Assembly (NCBI RefSeq): GCF_037042905.1 | Contig: NC_087251.1 | Location: forward strand, 36,326,501-36,390,500 | From: Lytechinus pictus | Taxonomy: Eukaryota; Echinodermata; Echinoidea; Temnopleuroida; Toxopneustidae | DNA length: 64,000 bases | Direction: 5' to 3' | Part shown: positions 1 to 11,904 of the stretch, in pieces | Position numbering within the stretch: the stretch's first letter is position 1 | Layout of the letters: each line of letters begins with the position of its first letter | Made by a program: the position numbers and the translations under genes | The notes under the pieces: generated by a model | What the model saw: only the letters and a program-made list of their open reading frames with translations | Database searches by the model: none | Told to the model about the DNA's origin: nothing

Positions 1-195
1 TCATACTTTGACATAATGGTAACTATCAAGGAAACATTGATTATGATTGTCTGTTGATCCCTGTTGCCATGGTAGTTGTCATAATGGCAACGTTACCTTA
101 GTTGCAACGCTTTTTTAAACGGACCACAGATGTGACCTACCTGCAAAAATGACAGTCATAAGTGAACGTTTGAGTCAGCATACAGGCGTAAATTC
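1..195. other. Left-edge sequence without a gene
   Basis: No coding region is visible. Around positions 15-110 there are inverted GTTGCCATGGTA-like and TGGCAACGTTACC-like words, which suggest a worn fold-back element, but I cannot set its ends. Confidence 0.4.
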
Positions 196-490
196 AGTGG
201 CGTACCTAGGATTTTCCACAGGGGGGGGGGGCAAAACCGTCCGCCAAAAAATTGAACAAGCGAAAAAAAAAAAAAAAAAAAGTCTTCAATCACAAATAAA
301 AGATTGTACCAGAGAAAAAATTTGACAAGCAAAAAAAAAAAAAAAAAAAAAGGTCTTCAAGCTCGTCAGGGGGGGGGGCACAATAAAGGTCTTCAAGCTC
401 GTCAGGGGGGGGGGCAAAAAAGGTCTTTCAAGCTCGTCAGGGGGGCAGGGATATGTCCATTGCATGGGTTGTGGCTCGTAGGTACGCTAG
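196..490 (+). repeat. G-run/A-run element with GCGTACCTA-type ends
   Basis: The stretch opens with GTGGCGTACCTAGG and closes with TAGGTACGCTAG, which are inverted versions of each other. Between them lie G-runs, A-runs and three copies of GTCTTCAAGCTCGTCAGG. The same element in opposite orientation starts at 3523, 7261 and 11013 inside the tandem units with CTAGCGTACCTA (ACATA in the last). The left breakpoint of the tandem array falls inside its A-run at 331-351. It looks like a non-autonomous inverted-repeat element; its class is unknown. Confidence 0.6.
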
Positions 491-774
491 TTATTCTTAT
501 ACAAAGGTTTGTCCTTTATTTAACTTATTCAACAATACTTTCTTGGCATCAGGGAATTAAATCTTGAATTTTATTACTTGATATAAAAAAAACGTCCAGA
601 TGTGAAAGCTACTTTATCCCTACTTCTTATCCAAATATAGAAGAAATCTCCACCCATTTTTTTTCAATCAACTTAGATTCAATATTTGTTTCTATGTATG
701 GTGGGCACGGTAGTGATAAAACAAGGTATACCCAGGCAGCTGAAATATATCAATTCTTACAAACACCAATTGAC

Positions 775-970
775 AAAGATTGTTTTGAAATCGATGATTC
801 AATTAAATCTATCTGTCGAAAGAATAAATGTAAATAACAAAGATTGCTTTGAAATGGATAGTGCAATTAAAATTATCCGTCGAAAAAAATATAAATTTAA
901 ATAATAAAGATTGTTCTCAAATCGATAATGCAATTATGATATATGTCGAAGGAATAAATGTAAATGCAGT
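775..970 (+). repeat. 64-67 bp minisatellite, three units
   Basis: Three units begin with AAAGATTG at 775, 839 and 906 and each carries a TGTCGAA- or CGTCGAA-type word near its end. The same array recurs in copy 2 from about 4514 and in copy 3 from about 8257. Short open frames run through it, but the reading frame shifts between units, so coding is unlikely. Confidence 0.75.
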
Positions 971-1658
971 AAAGACCAATGTAATTGCCATTTAATTGTA
1001 TCATTTTGGTCATTAATCAAAAACCTACATAAGTGATACATTATACGAGTATATGACATAACATTTATGGTAGTATTTGCATGAAATTATTTCTGCGTTG
1101 GTTAGAAACAATGAGCTCTCGCTCGTCAAACCCAAAAATTATGATGAAGGTAATGCACGAGTTCTTGCGCAATAATGATATCACCCCCCCCCGGAAAGAT
1201 TGGATAGATAGATAATAGATAAAGAATAATGATAATACTAATAGTAATGCTACTATTACTATACTACCCGGGTCTGAGAATAAGTTTTAAATAGGGGTGC
1301 TGGGGATTTCGTTTAGGTGTTGTCATCAGAAAGAAGCAAAAAAAAAAAAAAAAGCAAAAAAAAAAAATATATATATATAAAATGGAATAGCTCGACTAAA
1401 CTATAACTTCATTGTTAAAAAAAATGAACCCAACTAAAATCAAATAACCCTACTAAGAATAACTGAATTAATAAAAAAATGAAATGGAATAACCCAATTA
1501 AAATGGAATTACCCAACTAACAAAATGGAACAACCCAATTAAAATCGATATCAATAATTTCCTTTAAAATATATCGGTCATGAATATAAAACGAAAGATT
1601 TTTTTTCATTTAATCGTTTATTGTTCATGAATTTGATAAATCTTAATCCTGCCCAGTT

Positions 1659-1668
1659 AAAAAAAAAA
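1659..1668 (-). terminator. Pol III poly-T terminator of tRNA copy 1
   Basis: Ten A on the plus strand give ten T on the minus strand, seven bases past the tRNA 3' end at 1676. This is the normal RNA polymerase III stop signal. Confidence 0.85.
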
Positions 1669-1675
1669 GAAGAGT

Positions 1676-1748
1676 AGGCATTGCCAGGATTTGAACCTGG
1701 GATCTCCTGTTTACTAGACAGGCGCTTTAACCGCTAAGCCACAACGCC
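1676..1748 (-). tRNA. tRNA-Thr (anticodon AGU), copy 1
   Basis: On the minus strand this 73-nt gene folds into a full cloverleaf. The acceptor stem GGCGTTG pairs with CAATGCC with one G-U pair. The D stem is GCTT/AAGC, and the anticodon stem CCTGT/ACAGG encloses loop CTAGTAA, which gives anticodon AGU for threonine ACU codons. The variable loop is AGATC, and the T stem CCAGG/CCTGG encloses TTCAAAT. Box A (TGGCTTAGCGG) and box B (GGTTCAAATCC) are intact. No CCA is encoded and no intron is present. The D arm and anticodon arm match what I recall of animal tRNA-Thr(AGU) genes, and a poly-T terminator follows. Two identical copies lie at 5416 and 9160. This is a functional-looking gene, not a SINE head. 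Confidence 0.95.
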
Positions 1749-4700
1749 GCTTACACTTCCAGTATAGTAAAATGGCAATATTCTACTCACATCCAGAAAT
1801 CTAGTAATCTCTTGGAGAACGATTCTATAGACTCCTATACATGCATGGGTGGATCCAAGATTGATAGGAGGGTGCACAAAATGAATTAACTCTTTTACTT
1901 AAACAGGGTAAGAATAAAGAAAGAAAAGAGATATATAGGGGAGGGTCTCAACAGCCCCACAAAGGACATATTACAAAATAGGGGCACATTTCATAAGAGG
2001 TTTCAAAATATACTTTACATTTACCAGCGGAAGGGGCAGCAAGTGCCCCATATGCCGCATAATTATGTTCATGTGACTATTTGTAAGTTTCCTTATATGC
2101 CAACTTAATTGTTGTGGTTGTTACTTAAAAATGCAATGTTGATCTCAGGAGGAGAGATAAAATATCATCAAACATTATCCCTATCTGCCAAACAAAACTA
2201 TGAAAAGTCGGGTGTTAAAAAACGAAATGGTATGAATAGCAAATAACTTGTAAGATATATACCGAAGGGGTCATGGGGATCACTTCGAAATAATATTTTT
2301 CGGGGGTGGTGGTACCTTATTTTCTCATTCTATTTATTAAAACATTGAAATGAAACAAATTGTGTAACAATCAATAATAAGATTTTTTTAATTCATTTGG
2401 AAATATATTAGAATAGGAATAGAATTATATTCTAATTCAAATTCGTATTTATTCATTTCCACCACCCCCTCAACTCCCCCCCCCCCCCAATGCGATGGAT
2501 TCAAGATTGGTCATTGGGGATGATAATAGGCTCCACTTTTTCCCAAAAAATATCTGACAAGCAACGGTGGAGCAGGAAGGGATCACCCTCTGGATTTTTA
2601 AGTAGTGTGGAGGGGAGGGGGGGGGGGGGGAGGAAAAACAGAGAAGGGAGAAAAAGGAGGAAGAAAAGGAAAAGCTGACTCTTTTGGCCATTTACAAATC
2701 GCTTTAGGCGCATTTGGGATTTAGGACTTCATCAACATTTTCGTCTAACAAATTGTCAGATCTGACAACTTTCCTTGATCCTCATTTGCTGAGAAGAACA
2801 GTTCCTTAATTGGTAATTCTCTTTACACGAAAGACTCACCTAGTAACAGGTGGTTTGGTACATTAGGAACAGGAAGGAAATAGTGTATCCTATTGTAGGC
2901 CTTCTTTGGTTCACTTCTGTCATAGGCTAATCCATATTGGCTAGACCCATTTGGTCTACGATCACTTTGGTCTACACTGCATGTTGGCCTATGTATGCCA
3001 ATACCACTGGGTCTAATTCTTGTTTAGTCTTATGTCCAGTTGGTTCAATTTCCACTAATTTCATCCACTTATTATTGTTCACATTGCCAAATGAAAGTTT
3101 TGCTCATGTCTAACAATATCAAAGTTGTGTTAAACCAAGTGGATATTAGACGAAATAGTATAGCCTAAATGGAATCTCGGTCTGGACCGTGTGATGAATT
3201 GGTACGGTGTAGACCAGTCGGCAAATAGGGCCTACTTCATCCTTCTTTATCCTATTTTAGAAGAGCGCCACCTCACTGCTTCTATTTAACCAACTCTTTC
3301 CCTCAGGGCTCGAGTGTTACCATAGAGATATATTACTAGTTTATTATTAGTATATATCTCTATGAGTGTTACACACCATCATCATGAAATATTGTTTAAA
3401 GTTTGCAAGGCACCACTGAGGTGGCACTCGGGTGTTTTGATGAAGGTGGTTGGGGGGGGGGGGGGTGACATTGGCGGACGTTAAAGTGTGTTTCTTCTGA
3501 ATTTAATGATAGGTGCTACACACTAGCGTACCTAAGGGGGGGGGGGCAAGGGGGGCAGACTGCCCCCCCCTGACGAGTCACAACTCATGCAGGGGACGCA
3601 CCCCTGCCCCCTGACGAGTAATGTAAATGTAATGTAAATCTGCAAAGAAAACCGACGTGAAGTTGCCCACCCCCCCTGACGAAGTTGAAGACCTTTTTTT
3701 TTTTTTTTTTTTGCCTGTCAATTTTTTTTTCTGGTACAAAATGTCCTTTATTTGTGGTTGAAGAACTTTTTTTTTTTTTACATTCAAGTCAATTTGGTTT
3801 TAATTAAAGAAGAAATTCAGGTTAGAATTAACAGATTCACAGAGTAATCAATTTTCAAAATTTTATTTTGTGACGTCTCAAAGGGTGCCTAATTAGGTCT
3901 AATCAAATCAATCAAATTCCCCCAAATCCCACATTTTTTGCGATTTATGAGTGAGAAAATTCATCTTATTGAAGATGGCAGAGTTACCGTCCCGATCGGT
4001 TATACTTTATAGCAAAAAAAAAAAAAAAAAAAAGGTCTTCAAGCTCGTCAGGGGGGGGCACAATAAAGGTCTTCAAGCTCGTCAGGGGGGGGTAAAAAAG
4101 GGCTTTCAAGCTCGTCAGGGGGGGGCAGGGATACGTCCTTTGCATGGGTTGTGGCTCGTAGGTACGCTAGTGGGCGTAATCAAGGTAAGCCAATTCTATC
4201 ATATTCTAACCCTTGGTATGAAAAAATTTATTCTTATACAAAGGTTTGTCCTTTATTTAACTTATTTAACAATACTTTCTTGGCATCAGGGAATTAAATC
4301 TTGAATTTTATTACTTGATATAAAAAAAACGTCCAGATGTGAAAGCTACTTTATCCCTACTTCTTATCCAAATATAGAAGAAATCTCCACCCATTTTTTT
4401 TTTCAATCAACTTAGATTCAATATTTGTTTCTATGTATGGTGGGCACGGTAGTGATAAAACAAGGTATACCCAGGCAGCTGAAATATATCAATTCTTACA
4501 AACACCAATTGACAAAGATTGTTTTGAAATCGATGATTCAATTAAATCTATCTGTCGAAAGAATAAATGTAAATAACAAAGATTGCTTTGAAATGGATAG
4601 TGCAATTAAAATTATCCGTCGAAAAAAATATAAATTTAAATAATAAAGATTGTTCTCAAATCGATAATGCAATTATGATATCTGTCGAAGGAATAAATGT

Positions 4701-5398
4701 AAATGCAGTAAAGACCAATGTAATAGCCATTTAATTGTATCATTTTGGTCATTAATCAAAAACCTACATAAGTGATACATTATACGAGTATATGACATAA
4801 CATTTATGGTAGTATTTGCATGAAATTATTTCTGCGTTGGTTAGAAACAATGAGCTTTCGCTCGTCAAACCCAAAAATTATGATGAAGGTAATGCACGAG
4901 TTCTTGCGCAATAATGATATCACCCCCCCCCCGGAAAGATTGGATAGATAGATAATAGATAAAGAATAATGATAATACTAATAGTAATGCTACTATTACT
5001 ATACTACCCGGGTCTGAGAATAAGTTTTAAATAGGGGTGCTGGGGATTTCGTTTAGGTGTTGTCATCAGAAAGAAGCAAAAAAAAAAAAAAAAGCAAAAA
5101 AAAAAAATATATATATATAAAATGGAATAGCTCGACTAAACTATAACTTCATTGTTAAAAAAAATGAACCCAACTAAAATCAAATAACCCTACTAAGAAT
5201 AACTGAATTAATAAAAAAATGAAATGGAATAACCCAATTAAAATGGAATTACCCAACTAACAAAATGGAACAACCCAATTAAAATCGATATCAATAATTT
5301 CCTTTAAAATATATCGGTCATGAATATAAAACGAAAGATTTTTTTTCATTTAATCGTTTATTGTTCATGAATTTGATAAATCTTAATCCTGCCCAGTT

Positions 5399-5408
5399 AA
5401 AAAAAAAA
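5399..5408 (-). terminator. Pol III poly-T terminator of tRNA copy 2
   Basis: Ten A on the plus strand, seven bases from the tRNA 3' end, as in the other two copies. Confidence 0.85.
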
Positions 5409-5415
5409 GAAGAGT

Positions 5416-5488
5416 AGGCATTGCCAGGATTTGAACCTGGGATCTCCTGTTTACTAGACAGGCGCTTTAACCGCTAAGCCACAACGCC
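5416..5488 (-). tRNA. tRNA-Thr (anticodon AGU), copy 2
   Basis: The sequence is identical to the copy at 1676, with the same cloverleaf, internal promoter boxes and terminator. Flanks are also nearly identical, since the whole 3.7 kb unit is duplicated, so flank-dependent expression should be similar for all three genes. Confidence 0.95.
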
Positions 5489-8400
5489 GCTTACACTTCC
5501 AGTATAGTAAAATGGCAATATTCTACTCACATCCAGAAATCTAGTAATCTCTTGGAGAACGATTCTATAGACTCCTATACATGCATGGGTGGATCCAAGA
5601 TTGATAGGAGGGTGCACAAAATGAATTAACTCTTTTACTTAAACAGGGTAAGAATAAAGAAAGAAAAGAGATATATAGGGGAGGGTCTCAACAGCCCCAC
5701 AAAGGACATATTACAAAATAGGGGCACATTTCATAAGAGGTTTCAAAATATACTTTACATTTACCAGCGGAAGGGGCAGCAAGTGCCCCATATGCCGCAT
5801 AATTATGTTCATGTGACTATTTGTAAGTTTCCTTATATGCCAACTTAATTGTTGTGGTTGTTACTTAAAAATGCAATGTTGATCTCAGGAGGAGAGATAA
5901 AATATCATCAAACATTATCCCTATCTGCCAAACAAAACTATGAAAAGTCGGGTGTTAAAAAACGAAATGGTATGAATAGCAAATAACTTGTAAGATATAT
6001 ACCGAAGGGGTCATGGGGATCACTTCGAAATAATATTTTTCGGGGGTGGTGGTACCTTATTTTCTCATTCTATTTATTAAAACATTGAAATGAAACAAAT
6101 TGTGTAACAATCAATAATAAGATTTTTTTTAATTCATTTGGAAATATATTAGAATAGGAATAGAATTATATTCTAATTCAAATTCGTATTTATTCATTTC
6201 CACCACCCCCTCAACTCCCCCCCCCCCCCCCAATGCGATGGATTCAAGATTGGTCATTGGGGATGATAATAGGCTCCACTTTTTCCCAAAAAATATCTGA
6301 CAAGCAACGGTGGAGCAGGAAGGGATCACCCTCTGGATTTTTAAGTAGTGTGGAGGGGAGGGGGGGGGGGGGAGGAAAAACAGAGAAGGGAGAAAAAGGA
6401 GGAAGAAAAGGAAAAGCTGACTCTTTTGGCCATTTACAAATCGCTTTAGGCGCATTTGGGATTTAGGACTTCATCAACATTTTCGTCTAACAAATTGTCA
6501 GATCTGACAACTTTCCTTGATCCTCATTTGCTGAGAAGAACAGTTCCTTAATTGGTAATTCTCTTTACACGAAAGACTCACCTAGTAACAGGTGGTTTGG
6601 TACATTAGGAACAGGAAGGAAATAGTGTATCCTATTGTAGGCCTTCTTTGGTTCACTTCTGTCATAGGCTAATCCATATTGGCTAGACCCATTTGGTCTA
6701 CGATCACTTTGGTCTACACTGCATGTTGGCCTATGTATGCCAATACCACTGGGTCTAATTCTTGTTTAGTCTTATGTCCAGTTGGTTCAATTTCCACTAA
6801 TTTCATCCACTTATTATTGTTCACATTGCCAAATGAAAGTTTTGCTCATGTCTAACAATATCAAAGTTGTGTTAAACCAAGTGGATATTAGACGAAATAG
6901 TATAGCCTAAATGGAATCTCGGTCTGGACCGTGTGATGAATTGGTACGGTGTAGACCAGTCGGCAAATAGGGCCTACTTCATCCTTCTTTATCCTATTTT
7001 AGAAGAGCGCCACCTCACTGCTTCTATTTAACCAACTCTTTCCCTCAGGGCTCGAGTGTTACCATAGAGATATATTACTAGTTTATTATTAGTATATATC
7101 TCTATGAGTGTTACACACCATCATCATGAAATATTGTTTAAAGTTTGCAAGGCACCACTGAGGTGGCACTCGGGTGTTTTGATGAAGGTGGTTGGGGGGG
7201 GGGTGACATTGGCGGACGTTAAAGTGTGTTTCTTCTGAATTTAATGATAGGTGCTACACACTAGCGTACCTAAGGGGGGGGGGGGGCAAGGGGGGCAGAC
7301 TGCCCCCCCCTGACGAGTCACAACTCATGCAGGGGACGCACCCCTGCCCCCTGACGAGTAATGTAAATGTAATGTAAATCTGCAAAGAAAACCGACGTGA
7401 AGTTGCCCACCCCCCCTGACGAAGTTGAAGACCTTTTTTTTTTTTTTTTTTTGCCTGTCAATTTTTTTTTCTGGTACAAAATGTCCTTTATTTGTGGTTG
7501 AAGAACTTTTTTTTTTTTTACATTCAAGTCAATTTGGTTTTAATTAAAGAAGAAATTCAGGTTAGAATTAACAGATTCACAGAGTAATCAATTTTCAAAA
7601 TTTTATTTTGTGACGTCTCAAAGGGTGCCTAATTAGGTCTAATCAAATCAATCAAATTCCCCCAAATCCCACATTTTTTGCGATTTATGAGTGAGAAAAT
7701 TCATCTTATTGAAGATGGCAGAGTTACCGTCCCGATCGGTTATACTTTATAGCAAAAAAAAAAAAAAAAAAAAGGTCTTCAAGCTCGTCAGGGGGGGGCA
7801 CAATAAAGGTCTTCAAGCTCGTCAGGGGGGGGGGGCAAAAAAGGGCTTTCAAGCTCGTCAGGGGGGGGCAGGGATACGTCCTTTGCATGGGTTGTGGCTC
7901 GTAGGTACGCTAGTGGGCGTAATCAAGGTAAGCCAATTCTATCATATTCTAACCCTTGGTATGAAAAAATTTATTCTTATACAAAGGTTTGTCCTTTATT
8001 TAACTTATTTAACAATACTTTCTTGGCATCAGGGAATTAAATCTTGAATTTTATTACTTGATATAAAAAAAACGTCCAGATGTGAAAGCTACTTTATCCC
8101 TACTTCTTATCCAAATATAGAAGAAATCTCCACCCATTTTTTTTTTCAATCAACTTAGATTCAATATTTGTTTCTATGTATGGTGGGCACGGTAGTGATA
8201 AAACAAGGTATACCCAGGCAGCTGAAATATATCAATTCTTACAAACACCAATTGACAAAGATTGTTTTGAAATCGATGATTCAATTAAATCTATCTGTCG
8301 AAAGAATAAATGTAAATAACAAAGATTGCTTTGAAATGGATAGTGCAATTAAAATTATCCGTCGAAAAAAATATAAATTTAAATAATAAAGATTGTTCTC

Positions 8401-9142
8401 AAATCGATAATGCAATTATGATATCTGTCGAAGGAATAAATGTAAATGCAGTAAAGACCAATGTAATAGCCATTTAATTGTATCATTTTGGTCATTAATC
8501 AAAAACCTAGATAAGTGATACATTATACGAGTATATGACATAACATTTATGGTAGTATTTGCATGAAATTATTTCTGCGTTGGTTAGAAACAATGAGCTT
8601 TCGCTCGTCAAACCCAAAAATTATGATGAAGGTAATGCACGAGTTCTTGCGCAATAATGATATCACCCCCCCCCCGGAAAGATTGGATAGATAGATAATA
8701 GATAAAGAATAATGATAATACTAATAGTAATGCTACTATTACTATACTACCCGGGTCTGAGAATAAGTTTTAAATAGGGGTGCTGGGGATTTCGTTTAGG
8801 TGTTGTCATCAGAAAGAAGCAAAAAAAAAAAAAAAAAGCAAAAAAAAAAAATATATATATATAAAATGGAATAGCTCGACTAAACTATAACTTCATTGTT
8901 AAAAAAAATGAACCCAACTAAAATCAAATAACCCTACTAAGAATAACTGAATTAATAAAAAAATGAAATGGAATAACCCAATTAAAATGGAATTACCCAA
9001 CTAACAAAATGGAACAACCCAATTAAAATCGATATCAATAATTTCCTTTAAAATATATCGGTCATGAATATAAAACGAAAGATTTTTTTTCATTTAATCG
9101 TTTATTGTTCATGAATTTGATAAATCTTAATCCTGCCCAGTT

Positions 9143-9152
9143 AAAAAAAAAA
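9143..9152 (-). terminator. Pol III poly-T terminator of tRNA copy 3
   Basis: Ten A on the plus strand, seven bases from the tRNA 3' end. Confidence 0.85.
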
Positions 9153-9159
9153 GAAGAGT

Positions 9160-9232
9160 AGGCATTGCCAGGATTTGAACCTGGGATCTCCTGTTTACTA
9201 GACAGGCGCTTTAACCGCTAAGCCACAACGCC
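9160..9232 (-). tRNA. tRNA-Thr (anticodon AGU), copy 3
   Basis: Identical to the genes at 1676 and 5416. It is the closest of the three to the putative polymerase II promoter near 11.7 kb, which reads in the opposite direction. Confidence 0.95.
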
Positions 9233-11589
9233 GCTTACACTTCCAGTATAGTAAAATGGCAATATTCTACTCACATCCAGAAATCTAGTAATCTCTTGGA
9301 GAACGATTCTATAGACTCCTATACATGCATGGGTGGATCCAAGATTGATAGGAGGGTGCACAAAATGAATTAACTCTTTTACTTAAACAGGGTAAGAATA
9401 AAGAAAGAAAAGAGATATATAGGGGAGGGTCTCAACAGCCCCACAAAGGACATATTACAAAATAGGGGCACATTTCATAAGAGGTTTCAAAATATACTTT
9501 ACATTTACCAGCGGAAGGGGCAGCAAGTGCCCCATATGCCGCATAATTATGTTCATGTGACTATTTGTAAGTTTCCTTATATGCCAACTTAATTGTTGTG
9601 GTTGTTACTTAAAAATGCAATGTTGATCTCAGGAGGAGAGATAAAATATCATCAAACATTATCCCTATCTGCCAAACAAAACTATGAAAAGTCGGGTGTT
9701 AAAAAACGAAATGGTATGAATAGCAAATAACTTGTAAGATATATACCGAAGGGGTCATGGGGATCACTTCGAAATAATATTTTTCGGGGGTGGTGGTACC
9801 TTATTTTCTCATTCTATTTATTAAAACATTGAAATGAAACAAATTGTGTAACAATCAATAATAAGATTTTTTTTAATTCATTTGGAAATATATTAGAATA
9901 GGAATAGAATTATATTCTAATTCAAATTCGTATTTATTCATTTCCACCACCCCCTCAACTCCCCCCCCCCCCCCCCCCCAATGCGATGGATTCAAGATTG
10001 GTCATTGGGGATGATAATAGGCTCCACTTTTTCCCAAAAAATATCTGACAAGCAACGGTGGAGCAGGAAGGGATCACCCTCTGGATTTTAAGTAGTGTGG
10101 AGGGGAGGGGGGGGGGGGGGGGAGGAAAAACAGAGAAGGGAGAAAAAGGAGGAAGAAAAGGAAAAGCTGACTCTTTTGGCCATTTACAAATCGCTTTAGG
10201 CGCATTTGGGATTTAGGACTTCATCAACATTTTCGTCTAACAAATTGTCAGATCTGACAACTTTCCTTGATCCTCATTTGCTGAGAAGAACAGTTCCTTA
10301 ATTGGTAATTCTCTTTACACGAAAGACTCACCTAGTAACAGGTGGTTTGGTACATTAGGAACAGGAAGGAAATAGTGTATCCTATTGTAGGCCTTCTTTG
10401 GTTCACTTCTGTCATAGGCTAATCCATATTGGCTAGACCCATTTGGTCTACGATCACTTTGGTCTACACTGCATGTTGGCCTATGTATGCCAATACCACT
10501 GGGTCTAATTCTTGTTTAGTCTTATGTCCAGTTGGTTCAATTTCCACTAATTTCATCCACTTATTATTGTTCACATTGCCAAATGAAAGTTTTGCTCATG
10601 TCTAACAATATCAAAGTTGTGTTAAACCAAGTGGATATTAGACGAAATAGTATAGCCTAAATGGAATCTCGGTCTGGACCGTGTGATGAATTGGTACGGT
10701 GTAGACCAGTCGGCAAATAGGGCCTACTTCATCCTTCTTTATCCTATTTTAGAAGAGCGCCACCTCACTGCTTCTATTTAACCAACTCTTTCCCTCAGGG
10801 CTCTAGTGTTACCATAGAGATATATTACTAGTTTATTATTAGTATATATCTCTATGAGTGTTACACACCATCATCATGAAATATTGTTTAAAGTTTGCAA
10901 GGCACCACTGAGGTGGCACTCGGGTGTTTTGATGAAGGTGGTTGGGGGGGGGGGGGTGACATTGGCGGACGTTAAAGTGTGTTTCTTCTCAATTTAATGA
11001 TAGGTGCTACACACTAGCGTACATAAGGGGGGGGGGGCAAGGGGGGCAGACTGCCCCCCCCCCCTGACGAGTCACAACTCATGCAGGGGACGTACCCCTG
11101 CCCCCTGACGAGTAATGTAAATGTAATGTAAATCTGCAAAGAAAACCGACCTTTTTTTTTTTTTTTTTTTGCCTGTCAATTTTTTTTTCTGGTACAAAAT
11201 GTCCTTTATTTGTGGTTGAAGACCTCTTTTTTTTAACATTCAAGTCAATTTGGTTTTAATTAAAGAAGAAATTCAGGTTAGAATTAACAGATTCACAGAG
11301 TAATCAATTTTCAAAATTTTATTTTGTGACGTCTCAAAGGGTGCCTAATTAGGCCTAATCAAATCAATCAAATTGCCCCAAATCCCACATTTTTTTGCGA
11401 TTTATGAGTGAGAAAATTCATCTTATTGAAGATGGCAGAGTTACCGTCCCGATCGGTTATACTTTATAGCGATTCTAACCAATACCCATTGGCTTCTCTC
11501 TCGGGGAGCACATAAAATTTTATCCTTTTTTTTTATACTTTGTATTCCTAAGTAATATAACACAAAAAATGTCACAATTTTAATAGAAG

Positions 11590-11780
11590 ATATACTAGTA
11601 TCCGACACGACGCCGTGCGCCCCTCCATCGTGCACCAGTTCCTCTTCCGAGCTGTGATCACGTTTGGTCCCTCAGATGTAACGTTTCCACCACGATGTAA
11701 CAGAAACTTTCTCTCATTGGCTAAGAAGTTTCAAATGGGGCGTGGTTTTAAAGAAGCTCCTCCTATTCAAGCACAGCTGA
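11590..11780 (+). promoter_or_regulatory. Putative CpG-rich promoter
   Basis: The stretch from about 11600 to 11880 is clearly richer in CG dinucleotides than its AT-rich surroundings. It holds an inverted CCAAT box (ATTGG, 11716-11720), a GC box (GGGGCGTGG, 11737-11745) and a TTTTAAAG word just after it. It lies about 120 bp past the tandem array and upstream of a splice donor at 11905. The link to the gene whose start codon lies at 18666 is inference from order and strand. It could instead be an unrelated promoter or a CpG-rich repeat. Confidence 0.35.
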
Positions 11781-11789
11781 TGCATGCCG

Positions 11790-11904
11790 CAATCGATCGC
11801 GATCGCAAGCCGAAACGCACGTTGTGTGATTACCTGTACTGTCGGATCTCGCATGCGGACGATTAGCTGGTGATTCGGAGATCAGGCGGACCCAAGAAGT
11901 GCAG
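11790..11904 (+). other. Putative non-coding first exon
   Basis: The sequence AAGTGCAG before GTACGG at 11905 is a plausible splice donor, in the right place after the promoter-like motifs. The exon start is a guess. An open frame of 83 codons (11615-11866) crosses the region but starts upstream of the promoter boxes and resembles nothing I know, so I treat it as non-coding. The reading as 5' untranslated exon rests on the next coding exon having its own start codon only seven bases after its acceptor site, which needs an upstream 5' exon. Confidence 0.35.

Larger units (their letters stand above)
331..4013 (+). repeat. Tandem unit copy 1 (3.68 kb) with a tRNA gene
   Basis: First of three direct copies. 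It starts in an A-run followed by GGTCTTCAAGCTCGTCAGG and ends at TATACTTTATAGC. It lacks about 59 bp, present in copies 2 and 3, just after the TAGGTACGCTAG at 490. Contents in order: a three-fold 64-67 bp minisatellite (775-970), a tRNA-Thr gene (1676-1748, minus), C- and G-runs near 2475 and 2618, a relic of the TTTGGTCTA fold-back family (about 2926-3225), a near-perfect hairpin (3321-3364), and an inverted G/A element from 3523. Outside homopolymers only a few substitutions separate the copies. Open frames in the unit are low-complexity and probably not genes. Confidence 0.95.
4014..7753 (+). repeat. Tandem unit copy 2 (3.74 kb) with a tRNA gene
   Basis: Second direct copy, starting in an A-run after TATACTTTATAGC. 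It contains tRNA-Thr at 5416-5488 (minus), the hairpin at about 7061-7104, and the inverted G/A element from 7261. It shares with copy 3 several bases that differ in copy 1, for example CTGTCG at about 4681 and GCTTTCGC at about 4854, so copies 2 and 3 seem more closely related to each other. Confidence 0.95.
7754..11470 (+). repeat. Tandem unit copy 3 (3.72 kb) with a tRNA gene
   Basis: Third copy, ending at TATACTTTATAGC where unique sequence begins with GATTCTAACC. It contains tRNA-Thr at 9160-9232 (minus), the hairpin at about 10817-10860, and the inverted G/A element from 11013. It has private changes: CTCTAG for CTCGAG near 10801, ACATAAGG for ACCTAAGG near 11021, and loss of about 35 bp before the T-run at about 11153. 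Confidence 0.95.

Noticed and set aside
686-904. 72-codon frame found identically in all three tandem units
   Set aside because: Identity is due to recent duplication of the whole unit. The frame runs through a minisatellite whose units are out of frame with each other.
2470-2713. Overlapping frames on both strands near the C- and G-runs
   Set aside because: Low-complexity sequence with variable homopolymer length between copies shifts the frames, so no protein can be conserved.
11615-11866. 83-codon frame in the CpG-rich region
   Set aside because: It begins upstream of the promoter-like boxes, ends just before the splice donor and has no known motif. I favour an untranslated exon.
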